Below are positions 1 through 7,322 of a stretch of DNA of 18,327 nt, piece by piece. The stretch is from an uncultured Eubacteriales bacterium. Lineage in GTDB: Bacteria; Bacillota; Clostridia; Oscillospirales; Oscillospiraceae. Numbering within the stretch: the first letter of the stretch is position 1; the number at the start of each line of letters is the position of its first letter. The notes beneath the pieces are model-generated. The model was not told the origin of the DNA, searched no databases, and saw only the letters and a program-made list of their open reading frames with translations. The stretch lies in contig CAKTJM010000020.1 in assembly GCA_934567745.1 (NCBI GenBank), positions 1-18,327 on the forward strand. Direction: 5' to 3'. The translations under genes were made by a program, and so were the position numbers.

Positions 1-1050
1 CTTCTGATAGACCTGCTCGGTCAGGAACCGCTCGTGCTCGGTCTGCAGGTCGGTGCCCCAGGAGACCTTGTAGTCGAACTTCTCGTTGTTCTTCATCAGG
101 ATGTCCACGGCCTCGGTGTAGGTCACGCGGCCGAAGTCGGAGGAGGCCACGTGCTGGAGCCGCGCGATCAGGCCCTTGTCCACGAAGGCGTTGAAGAACT
201 CCATCTCCTGCGGGCAGCGCTCGAGGACGGCGTTGATGACGTACTTGATCATCCCCTCGGCGACGTCCATGTCACCGGCGAGGTCACAGAAGGCCATCTC
301 CGGCTCGATCATCCAGAACTCGGCGGCGTGGCGCTGGGTGTTGGACTTCTCGGCGCGGAAGGTCGGGCCGAAGGTGTAGACGTTGCCGAAGGCCATGGCG
401 AAGTTCTCGGCGTTGAGTTGGCCGGAGACGGTCAGGTTCGCGGCCTTGCCGAAGAAGTCCTCGCTGTAGTCGATCTCGCCGTTGGGCAGTCTGGGGGGAT
501 CCTTCAGATCCAGGGTGGTCACGCGGAACATCTCGCCCGCGCCCTCACAGTCGGAGGCGGTGATGATGGGGGTGTGGACGTAGACGAAGCCCTTGTGCTG
601 GAAGTACTCGTGGATGGCGAAGGCCGCCGCGGACCGCACGCGGAAGGCGGCGGAGAACAGGTTCGTGCGCGGGCGCAGATGGGCGATGGTGCGGAGGAAC
701 TCCACGCCGTGGCGCTTCTTCTGCAGGGGGTACTCGGGGGCGGAGGGGCCTTCCACCTCGATGGCGTCGGCCTTCACCTCGAGCGGCTGCTTGGCCTCGG
801 GGGTCAGGACGACCTTGCCGTGGACGATCAGGGCCGCGCCGACGTTCTGGCGGGCGATCTCCTGATAGTTCTCAAGGGCGTTGGCATCCATGACGACCTG
901 CAGGTTGCGGAAGCAGGAGCCGTCGTTGAGCTCGATGAAGCCGAAGGTCTTCATGTCGCGGATGGTGCGGGCCCAGCCGCAGACGGTCACGTCCTGACCG
1001 CCGAACTGTTCCATGTCCGCGAAGATGCGGGCGATCTGTGTGCGTTCCAT
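1..1050 (-). CDS. asnS: Asparaginyl-tRNA synthetase (3'-truncated by window edge)
   Basis: Class II aminoacyl-tRNA synthetase that charges tRNA-Asn with asparagine in the cytoplasm. The 350 residues visible begin [10 protein letters not shown] and run off the left edge, so roughly the last quarter of a ~460-residue family protein is missing. An OB-fold anticodon-binding domain (about residues 20-105, with [20 protein letters not shown]) is followed by the catalytic core: the motif 1 region near 150-175 ([20 protein letters not shown]), and motif 2 at 231-245 with FRAE followed by RHAAEF. These features, and the [15 protein letters not shown] stretch, favour AsnRS over AspRS. The ATG at 1050 follows a GAAAGGATA ribosome site. 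It is the third gene of the leftward prfC-udk-asnS cluster, 68 bases after udk, with a weak hairpin in the gap. Confidence 0.95.
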   Translation of the reverse strand, partial: MERTQIARIFADMEQFGGQDVTVCGWARTIRDMKTFGFIELNDGSCFRNLQVVMDANALENYQEIARQNVGAALIVHGKVVLTPEAKQPLEVKADAIEVEGPSAPEYPLQKKRHGVEFLRTIAHLRPRTNLFSAAFRVRSAAAFAIHEYFQHKGFVYVHTPIITASDCEGAGEMFRVTTLDLKDPPRLPNGEIDYSEDFFGKAANLTVSGQLNAENFAMAFGNVYTFGPTFRAEKSNTQRHAAEFWMIEPEMAFCDLAGDMDVAEGMIKYVINAVLERCPQEMEFFNAFVDKGLIARLQHVASSDFGRVTYTEAVDILMKNNEKFDYKVSWGTDLQTEHERFLTEQVYQK

Positions 1051-1097
1051 ATCGTGTCTATCCTTTCCATTCCAATTGATATCGCTCGGTTCGTGCC

Positions 1098-1114
1098 CCC
1101 CTCTGCCGGAGGGG
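1098..1114 (-). other. Small stem-loop between udk and asnS
   Basis: CCCCTC at 1098-1103 can pair with GAGGGG at 1109-1114 around a five-base loop, just after the udk stop. No T-run follows it on the minus strand, so it is not a convincing terminator. It may mildly attenuate or protect the transcript between udk and asnS. Confidence 0.25.
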
Positions 1115-1118
1115 CGGG

Positions 1119-1754
1119 TCATTGCTCGGAGACGACGTCGCCGTGCTCGATGTGATAGGCGATGCGCTGGACGATCATCATGATGGCGACGAGGTTCTTG
1201 CCGCCCTCGGGGACGATGATGTCGGCGTAGCGCTTGGACGGCTCGATGAACTGCTCGTGCATGGGCTTGACGGTGGAGAGGTACTGCTCGACGACGGAGT
1301 CCAGGCTCCGCCCGCGCTCCTTGACGTCCCGCAGGATCCGCCGCAGGATGCGCACGTCGGCGTCGGTATCGACGAAGATCTTGATGTCCATCAGGTCGCG
1401 CAGACCGGGGTCCTCGAAGACGAGGATCCCGTCCACGAGGATGACCTTGTTCGGCGGGACGGTGACGGTCTCCTCCGTGCGGTCGTGGATGGTGTAGTCA
1501 TACACGGGCCGCTCGATGGCGCGCCCGGCCCGGAGCTGCTCCAGGTCGGCGATCATCCGGTCCGTGTCGAAGGAGGAGGGGTGGTCATAGTTGAGCAGCC
1601 GCCGCTCCTCCAGGGGCAGGTCGTGGTGCGCCTTGTAATAGCTGTCGTGCGCGAGCACGCTGATGTCGTCGCCGAACTGCTCGCGCAGCCGCTCGACGAG
1701 CGTGGTCTTGCCGGAGCCGGTCCCTCCGGCGATGCCGATGATCAAGGGCTTCAT
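1119..1754 (-). CDS. udk: Uridine kinase
   Basis: Pyrimidine salvage enzyme that phosphorylates uridine and cytidine to UMP and CMP with ATP or GTP. The 211-residue product has the family's usual length. Visible motifs are the Walker A loop GGTGSGKTT (residues 10-18), HDSYYK (36-41, acidic residue near the nucleoside site), the YDYTIHDR substrate loop (85-92), VDGILVFED (108-116) and the C-terminal [11 protein letters not shown] stretch (177-187). An upstream in-frame ATG at 1847 would add 31 residues inside prfC. I chose the ATG at 1754 because AGAAGGAGG sits just ahead of it and the protein then starts right at the P-loop strand. It lies 23 bases after prfC and is very probably cotranscribed with it. 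Confidence 0.96.
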   Translation of the reverse strand: MKPLIIGIAGGTGSGKTTLVERLREQFGDDISVLAHDSYYKAHHDLPLEERRLLNYDHPSSFDTDRMIADLEQLRAGRAIERPVYDYTIHDRTEETVTVPPNKVILVDGILVFEDPGLRDLMDIKIFVDTDADVRILRRILRDVKERGRSLDSVVEQYLSTVKPMHEQFIEPSKRYADIIVPEGGKNLVAIMMIVQRIAYHIEHGDVVSEQ

Positions 1755-1777
1755 GGGACGTCCTCCTTCTGTCTGTC

Positions 1778-3382
1778 TCAGTCCTCGTCGCCGTCCGGCT
1801 CGCGGAACTCGGTGAGCACCAGGCCGGGGTTGTGGTCGCAGACCCACTTGATGGACCAGAAGGAGCTGAACAGCAGGAGCTGGTTGCCCTTATAGTCCTC
1901 CACGAGCTTGGTGTCGTTGCCGAGGACGAGGTCGGTCTCCTGCAGCGGCTCCTCGGAGGAGATCCAGCGGAGGAACTGATAGGGCAGGCCCTCCATGCGG
2001 ATCTCGACGTTGTATTCGTTCAGCAGCCGGTACTGGAAGACGTCGAATTGCAGCGTGCCGACGACGCCGACGATGACCTCCTCCATGCCGGTGTAGGGGA
2101 TCTTGAAGATCTGGATCGCGCCCTCCAGGGCGATCTGCTCCGCGCCCTTGAGGAACTGCTTGCGCTTCATGGTGTCCACGGGGCGCACGCGGGAGAAGTG
2201 CTCCGGGGCGAAGGTGGGGATCGGGTCGAAGCGGAACTTCTTCCCCGGCGCGCACAGGGTGTCGCCGATGGAGAAGATGCCGGGGTCGAAGACGCCGACG
2301 ATGTCGCCCGCGTAGGCCTCCTCGATGATCTCGCGCTCGGCGGCCATGAGCTGCTGCGGGCGGGAGAGGCGGAGCTTGCGCTTGCCCTGGACGTGGTAGA
2401 CCTCCCGCTCCGCGTCGAACCGGCCGGAGCACACGCGCAGGAAGGCGATGCGGTCGCGGTGCGCCTTGTTCATGTTGGCCTGGATCTTGAAGATGAAGGC
2501 GGAGAAGTTATCGTCGAAGGGGTCGATCACGCCCTCGTTCGAGTGCCGGGGCAGGGGCGGGGTGGTCATGCGGAGGAACTCCTCCAGGAACGGCTCGACG
2601 CCGAAGGTGGTCAGGGCGGAGCCGAAGAAGACGGGGGAGAGCTTGCCGTGCCGCACGCGGTCGAGGTCGAAGTCGCAGGACGCGCCGTCGAGCAGCTCGA
2701 TGTCCTCGATGAGCTGGTCGCGCTTGGCCTGGCCGAGCATGTCCACGAGGACGGGATCGTCCAGGTCGATCTGGGTGGTCCCGGCCTTCTTGGCATAGGT
2801 GTTCGAGGAGAAGTGGATGATCTCCCGCTTCGTGCGGTCGTAGACGCCCAAAAATTCCTTGCCGCAGCCGATGGGCCAGTTGACGGGATAGGTGTCGATG
2901 CCCAGCTCCTTCTCGATCTCCTCGCACAGGGCGAAGGGGTCGCGGGCCTCGCGGTCCATCTTGTTGATGAAGGTGAAGATGGGGATGTCGCGCATGACGC
3001 AGACCTTGAAGAGCTTGCGGGTCTGCGCCTCGACGCCCTTGGCGGCGTCGATGACCATGACGGCGGAGTCGGCGGCCATGAGGGTCCGATAGGTGTCCTC
3101 GGAGAAGTCCTGGTGGCCGGGGGTGTCGAGGATGTTGATGCAGAAGCCGTCGTACTGGAACTGCAGCACGGAGGAGGTCACGGAGATGCCGCGCTGCTTC
3201 TCGATCTCCATCCAGTCGGAGACGGCGGCGCGGGCGTTCTTCTTCCCCTTGACCTGACCGGCCTGGGCGATGGCCCCGCCGTAGAGCAGGAACTTTTCGG
3301 TGAGGGTCGTCTTACCGGCGTCGGGGTGGGAGATGATGGCGAAGGTCCGTCGCCGCTCGATCTCGGAAGCATATTTGGACAA
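1778..3382 (-). CDS. prfC: Peptide chain release factor 3
   Basis: Translational GTPase RF3, which recycles RF1/RF2 from the ribosome after termination. Numbered from the TTG start, the 534 residues compare with 529 in E. coli. They carry G1 HPDAGKTT (19-26), the switch region RGIS (64-67), G3 DTPGH (86-90) and G4 NKMD (140-143). The N-terminal run ERRRTFAIISHPDAGKTT and later WPIGCGKEF are RF3 signatures that separate it from EF-G. I chose TTG at 3382 because AAGAGGAGG lies directly upstream at normal spacing. The longer ATG start at 3433 has no ribosome site and sits inside the spacer of the promoter at 3424-3452, so it would be untranscribed. First gene of a leftward operon with udk and asnS. 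Confidence 0.95.
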   Translation of the reverse strand: MSKYASEIERRRTFAIISHPDAGKTTLTEKFLLYGGAIAQAGQVKGKKNARAAVSDWMEIEKQRGISVTSSVLQFQYDGFCINILDTPGHQDFSEDTYRTLMAADSAVMVIDAAKGVEAQTRKLFKVCVMRDIPIFTFINKMDREARDPFALCEEIEKELGIDTYPVNWPIGCGKEFLGVYDRTKREIIHFSSNTYAKKAGTTQIDLDDPVLVDMLGQAKRDQLIEDIELLDGASCDFDLDRVRHGKLSPVFFGSALTTFGVEPFLEEFLRMTTPPLPRHSNEGVIDPFDDNFSAFIFKIQANMNKAHRDRIAFLRVCSGRFDAEREVYHVQGKRKLRLSRPQQLMAAEREIIEEAYAGDIVGVFDPGIFSIGDTLCAPGKKFRFDPIPTFAPEHFSRVRPVDTMKRKQFLKGAEQIALEGAIQIFKIPYTGMEEVIVGVVGTLQFDVFQYRLLNEYNVEIRMEGLPYQFLRWISSEEPLQETDLVLGNDTKLVEDYKGNQLLLFSSFWSIKWVCDHNPGLVLTEFREPDGDED

Positions 3383-3423
3383 AAGGCTCTCCTCCTCTTG
3401 ATGTTCGTCTGATATAACACTTG

Positions 3424-3452
3424 ATTCTACCATAGCGCCGCGCGCGATGCAA
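3424..3452 (-). promoter_or_regulatory. Sigma-A promoter of prfC-udk-asnS
   Basis: On the minus strand TTGCAT (3447-3452) is separated by exactly 17 bases from TAGAAT (3424-3429), each one or two changes from the sigma-A consensus. Transcription should begin near 3417, about 35 bases ahead of the TTG start of prfC. The match is read by eye; no scoring was done. Confidence 0.75.
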
Positions 3453-3503
3453 GAGGGAAGCGGTCGCAGACGGCCGCCCGCCGCGCGAAAAGGGCACGAG
3501 AGA

Positions 3504-3535
3504 GCGCCCGACCAGCCAAAAGACCGGTCGGGCGC
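3504..3535 (-). terminator. Hairpin terminator after the ECF sigma operon
   Basis: A perfect 10-base-pair stem, GCGCCCGACC at 3504-3513 and GGTCGGGCGC at 3526-3535, lies about 35 bases beyond the stop of the minus-strand anti-sigma-like gene. The minus-strand tail is only pyrimidine-rich (TCTCTCG, then CCCTTTT), so termination may be partial. The plus-strand tail is richer in T, but no plus-strand gene reads toward it. Confidence 0.6.
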
Positions 3536-3569
3536 GCGTTTCGTTTTGGTTTTATGAGGTCTTTGTCCC

Positions 3570-4508
3570 TCACCGCCCGCGGCAGCCGTCCAGCTCCGTG
3601 GCGAAGGTGAGACCCAGGTGGTCGAGCACGCCTTTGACGGCGTCCCGGTCCATATCGACGGCGTACAGGTCCAGGGTGAAGTGGGGGGAGACGGACGAGA
3701 CCCAGATCTGGTCCCCGCTCGCCGTCAGGACGCAGGGCAGCCCGTCGGCGGTGGTGTAGTCCTCCACCCACTCATAGTACCCGTCGAGGATGTAATCCTG
3801 CGCCCACGGCACGTGGCAGGTCGTGGCCTGATAGTCCAGGGTGAAATAGCCCGTCTCGCCGCTGAGCCAGAGCGTCCCGAAATAGCTCCCCAGGTAGTCG
3901 TCGGCCCCCTCCGTGATGACGTAGTACGTGTTGGCATAGGGGACGGTGTCGTACCGCTCCGCCACCCACGACAGGTCCCACGCGGCGTGGCCGGTCTGTC
4001 GGGCCTGGAGCAGCAGGGGAGAGAGGGCGCAGGCCTCGGTCCGGCGGTGCTCCTGCCCGCCGTCGAAGACGACCCGCTCCTTCACCGGGCCCTCGTTGGA
4101 GATGAGGTCCATCGACGACCAGGTCACGTCCTGTTCCAGGGCGACGGAGCCGCCGATCCATGCGGAGTCGGCCCAGTGGTCGGACTTCTCCAGCCGCCCC
4201 GCGACCATCTCGTCGCGGGGGATGCCCACGGTGCCGTTCGGCCCGCCGTAGGAATAGCTGTCGTAGCCGTTGGCCTCCACGTCGGCGCGCAGGGCGTCGT
4301 AGTCCGCGACGAGCTTCGGGTTCATGGTCTCGTGCTGATAGATGCCCACGCCCAGCGCCGTCCCGGCGCACAGGCAGAGCACCACGGCGAGGATCGCGGC
4401 GGGCCGCAGGGCGGCGCGGCGGCGGGGCCGCTCTCCGGTCTGCGCGGCCAGGGCGCGGGCCTGCCAGCTCCGGGGCGTGCGGATGTCGTTCAGGTCTTCG
4501 TATCTCAT
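3570..4508 (-). CDS. Single-pass membrane protein, probable anti-sigma factor of the adjacent ECF sigma
   Basis: Not recognised by name. The 312-residue product has about 33 basic, cytosolic N-terminal residues, one transmembrane helix (about 34-56, LRPAAILAVVLCLCAGTALG) and a large outer domain rich in Trp, Tyr and Asp. The end (DMDRDAVKGVLDHLGL) resembles the tail of DUF4367-type outer domains, but that is a loose impression. The ATG overlaps the sigma-factor stop in an ATGA and has its own GGAGGG site, so the two are translationally coupled. That arrangement is typical of membrane-bound anti-sigma factors and their ECF partners. The anti-sigma role is inferred from context and topology; no zinc-binding anti-sigma motif is visible. 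A longer reading in this frame crosses the sigma gene and is not real. Confidence 0.75.
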   Translation of the reverse strand: MRYEDLNDIRTPRSWQARALAAQTGERPRRRAALRPAAILAVVLCLCAGTALGVGIYQHETMNPKLVADYDALRADVEANGYDSYSYGGPNGTVGIPRDEMVAGRLEKSDHWADSAWIGGSVALEQDVTWSSMDLISNEGPVKERVVFDGGQEHRRTEACALSPLLLQARQTGHAAWDLSWVAERYDTVPYANTYYVITEGADDYLGSYFGTLWLSGETGYFTLDYQATTCHVPWAQDYILDGYYEWVEDYTTADGLPCVLTASGDQIWVSSVSPHFTLDLYAVDMDRDAVKGVLDHLGLTFATELDGCRGR

Positions 4509-5011
4509 GTCAGTCCCTCCTGTAGGCGTTCTTTCAGGGCGGCGCGGGCGCGGCTGAGCCGGGACTTCACCGTCCCGGGCCGCACGCCGAGCAGGCGGGC
4601 GACCTCCTCCACGGAGTAGCCCTCGCAGCAGTGGAGGTACAGGACCTCCCGCTGGTGGCCCGGCAGGGCGCGGATCTCCTCCAGCAGGGCCGCTGCGCCG
4701 CTCTCCGGCGCGACGGCCTCCGGCGGGAAGGGGCTGTCCCCCACGAGGGCGACGTTCCGCCGCCAGAACTGCCGGTGCAGGCTCACCGCCTGGTTCAGGG
4801 CGGTCCGGATCAGCCACGCCTTGACGTGCTCCTGGTCGCGGAACGGCTTCCGGCAGGTGAGCAGCTTCAGGAAGACCTCCTGATAGCAGTCCTCCACGTC
4901 CGCCGGCTGGCGGCAGCGCAGCAGCAGGATGCGCACGACGGTGTCGCTGTGCCGCAGGACCGCTTCTTCGTATGCTTGGCGTTCGATGGGTGCCGCCTCC
5001 TTTCGATGCAT
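4505..5011 (-). CDS. ECF-family RNA polymerase sigma factor
   Basis: Alternative sigma factor that directs RNA polymerase to a small regulon, usually in response to envelope or extracellular stress. The 168 residues hold only the two ECF domains: sigma2 (about 14-80, with DVEDCYQEVFLKL and HVKAWLIRTALN) and sigma4 (about 105-163, with LPGHQREVLYLH and the helix-turn-helix YSVEEVARLLGVRPGTVKSR). No SnoaL or other extra domain is present. The start is uncertain. The ATG at 5011 has no ribosome site, while AAAGGAGG (4996-5003) lies inside the reading frame, eight bases before an in-frame ATC at 4987. A TAA at 5030-5032 blocks any longer start. It is coupled by ATGA to the putative anti-sigma gene and lies behind an ECF-like promoter, which suggests autoregulation. 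Confidence 0.93.
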   Translation of the reverse strand: MHRKEAAPIERQAYEEAVLRHSDTVVRILLLRCRQPADVEDCYQEVFLKLLTCRKPFRDQEHVKAWLIRTALNQAVSLHRQFWRRNVALVGDSPFPPEAVAPESGAAALLEEIRALPGHQREVLYLHCCEGYSVEEVARLLGVRPGTVKSRLSRARAALKERLQEGLT

Positions 5012-5040
5012 GGGCCGCGGCCGCGTCCCTTAGACTGTCG

Positions 5041-5061
5041 AAGGACCCATGCGGGGTCCTT
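5041..5061 (-). other. Leader stem-loop upstream of the sigma gene
   Basis: AAGGACCC (5041-5048) pairs perfectly with GGGTCCTT (5054-5061) around a five-base loop, inside the predicted 5' untranslated region of the sigma operon. No T-run follows on the minus strand, so it is not a normal terminator. It is flanked on both sides by two near-identical 15-base copies of CGCGGCCGCGTCCCT (5016-5030 and 5073-5087). Confidence 0.4.
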
Positions 5062-5105
5062 CCGAGCAGGGGCGCGGCTGCGTCCCTGTTGAGGTCCTCG
5101 CCCCT

Positions 5106-5133
5106 AACACGCATCAGCGGTCCCTATGGTTCC
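5106..5133 (-). promoter_or_regulatory. ECF-type promoter of the sigma/anti-sigma operon
   Basis: On the minus strand GGAACC (5128-5133) is followed after 16 bases by CGTGTT (5106-5111). This is the GGAAC / CGT pattern at 15-17-base spacing recognised by many ECF sigma factors. It sits just upstream of an ECF sigma gene, which fits autoregulation. The leader would be about 85-110 bases. Established part: the consensus form. Inferred part: that this sigma factor uses it. Confidence 0.55.
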
Positions 5134-5152
5134 CGATGTCCTGAAAAAACGT

Positions 5153-5803
5153 TCAGTCGGCCTGGTCCTCCTTCTGGAAGTGGTCGCACCAGGGCCGCAG
5201 GGCGCACCGTGCGCAGTCCGGCCGCCGCGCGCGGCAGACGGCCCGCCCGTGCAGGACCATGCGGTGACAGAAGTCGTTCGACTCCTCCGGCGGCAGACAG
5301 GCGCGCAGCTGTGCCTCGACCTTGGCGGGGTCCTTCGTCCCGTCGGTCAGGCCGAGCAGGCCCGCGATCCGGATGCAGTGCGTGTCCGCGACCACCACGC
5401 CGGGCGCGCCGTAGACGTCGCCGAGGATCAGGTTGGCGGTCTTGCGTCCCACGCCGGGCAGGCGCAGCAGCTCCTCCATCGTGCCGGGGACCCGCCCGCC
5501 GTACTCGTCGCGCAGCATCCGCGCGGCCGCGACGATGTCCCGCGCCTTCGACCGGAAGAAGCCGCAGGACCGGACGTACGGCTCGACCTCCTCCTGCGTC
5601 GCCTCCGCGAAGGCGTCGAGCGTCGGGAACCGCGCGTAGAGCGCGGGCGTGACCTGGTTGACCCGCTCGTCCGTGCACTGGGCGGCCAGCCGCACGGCGA
5701 AGAGCAGCTCATAGTCCTTCTCATAGGGCAGCGAGCAGAGACTGTCGGGATAGAGGTGCTTCAGTTCCTGGACGATGCAATAGACATCTTGCTGAGTTTT
5801 CAT
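5153..5803 (-). CDS. nth: Endonuclease III (bifunctional DNA glycosylase/AP lyase)
   Basis: Base-excision repair enzyme that removes oxidised pyrimidines and cleaves the abasic site. The 216 residues match the family length. The helix-hairpin-helix LPGVGRKTANLIL (115-127) carries the catalytic Lys at 121, and VVVADTHCIR carries the catalytic Asp at 140. The four Cys of the [4Fe-4S] loop lie at 190, 197, 200 and 206 with the canonical C-X6-C-X2-C-X5-C spacing, so the enzyme appears intact. The ATG at 5803 has only a weak GGTGAT ribosome site. It is transcribed alone, divergent from glyA. No clear terminator separates it from the sigma operon downstream on the same strand, so read-through is possible. 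Confidence 0.95.
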   Translation of the reverse strand: MKTQQDVYCIVQELKHLYPDSLCSLPYEKDYELLFAVRLAAQCTDERVNQVTPALYARFPTLDAFAEATQEEVEPYVRSCGFFRSKARDIVAAARMLRDEYGGRVPGTMEELLRLPGVGRKTANLILGDVYGAPGVVVADTHCIRIAGLLGLTDGTKDPAKVEAQLRACLPPEESNDFCHRMVLHGRAVCRARRPDCARCALRPWCDHFQKEDQAD

Positions 5804-5851
5804 GAAAGATCACCGATCCTTTTGGCGCTTTTGGTAAAAATGCGTGGAAAT

Positions 5852-5880
5852 AGTATAGCATGATCCGGAAAAGAAATCAT
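5852..5880 (-). promoter_or_regulatory. Probable nth promoter
   Basis: Minus-strand TATACT (5852-5857) is a good -10 box. The -35 at 17-base spacing, ATGATT (5875-5880), is weak. It abuts the glyA -35 on the other strand, making a compact divergent promoter region in AT-rich DNA. Confidence 0.5.
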
Positions 5881-5908
5881 TGGTTTTTTTCGGGAAAAGG
5901 AGTATAAT
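5880..5908 (+). promoter_or_regulatory. glyA promoter
   Basis: TTGGTT (5880-5885), a 17-base spacer, then a perfect TATAAT (5903-5908). The transcript would have a leader of about 70 bases before the GTG start of glyA. I recognise no riboswitch in that leader. Confidence 0.7.
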
Positions 5909-5984
5909 GATGTCGTAACGTGGGGCCGGTGTCTTGACGCGGTCCGCGGAACCATCTGAACTTCTATGAAAAGGAGCGAGAATC

Positions 5985-7232
5985 GTGGTCAAAGACGTCA
6001 TTGAATTCCTGACCCAGCAGGATCCCGAGGTCGGCAACGCCGTGCGTGCCGAATACGACCGTCAGCGGAGGAACATCGAGCTGATCGCCTCCGAGAACTT
6101 CGTCAGCGAAGCCGTCCTGGCAGCGGCATCCACCGTGCTCACCAACAAGTACGCCGAGGGGTATCCCGGCAAGCGTTACTATGGCGGCTGCGAGTGCGTC
6201 GACGTGGTCGAGAACATCGCCCGCGACCGCGCCAAGCAGCTCTTCGGCGCGAACTACGTCAACGTCCAGGCCCACAGCGGCGCATCTGCCAACTTCGCCG
6301 TGTACCAGGCGCTCTGCAACATCGGCGACACCGTCATGGGCATGAGCCTGGACAACGGCGGCCACCTGACCCACGGCAGCCCCGTCAACTTCTCCGGCCT
6401 GAACTATAACATCGTCCCCTACGGTGTCGATCCCGTCACCCACCGCATCGATTACGATCAGGTCCGCGACCTGGCCAAGAAGCATCATCCCAAGATGATC
6501 CTTGCCGGCGCCTCCGCCTATCCGCGCATCATCGACTTCAAGGCCTTCGCCGACATCGCCCACGAGGTCGGCGCCTATCTGTTCGTCGATATGGCGCACA
6601 TCGCCGGTCTGGTGGCTGCGGGCCTGCATCCCTCGCCCATCCCCTATGCCGACGTCGTCTCCACCACCACGCATAAGACCCTCCGCGGCCCGCGCGGCGG
6701 CGTCATCTTCAGCAACGACGAAGCCATCGCCAAGAAGATCGACAAGGCCATCTTCCCCGGCACCCAGGGCGGCCCGCTCATGCACATCATCGCCGCCAAG
6801 GCCGTCGCCTTCGGCGAGGCCCTCAAGCCCGAGTTCAAGACCTATCAGGAGCAGGTCATCAAGAACGCCAAGGTCCTGGCCGACAGCCTGATGGAGGCCG
6901 GCTTCGCTCTGGTCTCCGGCGGCACCGACAACCACCTGATGCTCGTGGACCTGCGTCCGGCCAACATCACCGGCAAGGAGATGGAGAAGCGCCTCGACCA
7001 GGTGAACATCACCGTCAACAAGAACACCATCCCCGACGATCCTCAGTCCCCGTTCGTCACCAGCGGCATCCGTGTCGGCGTCCCCGCCGCCACGTCCCGC
7101 GGCTTCCGCGAGGAGGACATGAAGGTCATCGGCAAGCTCATGTGGAAGACCGCCACCGAGTTCGAGACCGCGCAGGACGAGATCCGCGCCGGTGTCGCTG
7201 AGCTGACCGCGAAATATCCCCTTTACGAATAA
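5985..7232 (+). CDS. glyA: Serine hydroxymethyltransferase
   Basis: PLP enzyme that interconverts serine and glycine and charges tetrahydrofolate with a one-carbon unit, feeding purine, thymidylate and methionine synthesis. The 415 residues are full length. Visible are the N-terminal [17 protein letters not shown], the substrate-site YGGCECVD (66-73), VDMAHIAG (201-208, with PLP-contacting Asp202 and His205), and [14 protein letters not shown] with the PLP Schiff-base Lys at 231. The start is GTG at 5985, supported by AAAAGGAG eight bases upstream and no better ATG. The coding sequence uses C-ending codons heavily, as expected of a well-expressed gene. It is monocistronic between the promoter at 5880-5908 and the terminator at 7251-7288. 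Confidence 0.97.
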   Translation: MVKDVIEFLTQQDPEVGNAVRAEYDRQRRNIELIASENFVSEAVLAAASTVLTNKYAEGYPGKRYYGGCECVDVVENIARDRAKQLFGANYVNVQAHSGASANFAVYQALCNIGDTVMGMSLDNGGHLTHGSPVNFSGLNYNIVPYGVDPVTHRIDYDQVRDLAKKHHPKMILAGASAYPRIIDFKAFADIAHEVGAYLFVDMAHIAGLVAAGLHPSPIPYADVVSTTTHKTLRGPRGGVIFSNDEAIAKKIDKAIFPGTQGGPLMHIIAAKAVAFGEALKPEFKTYQEQVIKNAKVLADSLMEAGFALVSGGTDNHLMLVDLRPANITGKEMEKRLDQVNITVNKNTIPDDPQSPFVTSGIRVGVPAATSRGFREEDMKVIGKLMWKTATEFETAQDEIRAGVAELTAKYPLYE

Positions 7233-7250
7233 GCTCTCTGCTGATAGAAT

Positions 7251-7288
7251 GAGGAGGATGACGGCCGCGTCATCCTCCTCGTTTTTTT
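7251..7288 (+). terminator. glyA intrinsic terminator
   Basis: A perfect 13-base-pair stem (GAGGAGGATGACG at 7251-7263, CGTCATCCTCCTC at 7268-7280) with a four-base loop is followed by seven consecutive T (7282-7288). It lies 19 bases after the glyA stop. Confidence 0.93.
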
Positions 7289-7322
7289 GAGGGGAAGGAT
7301 ACGATAGACAGGAGGTGGATCG

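Noticed and set aside
1832..3412. A long plus-strand open frame over prfC.
   Set aside because: Low-complexity antisense shadow; RF3 motifs on the minus strand are decisive.
3570..5114. A 514-residue frame joining the anti-sigma gene to the region upstream of the sigma gene.
   Set aside because: The extra N-terminal ~200 residues are an Arg/Pro/Gly-rich reading of the sigma gene in a wrong frame; the start at 4508 has a ribosome site and coupling.
5909..5984. Possible riboswitch in the glyA leader.
   Set aside because: Only about 75 bases, with no glycine, SAM or THF riboswitch core that I could recognise.
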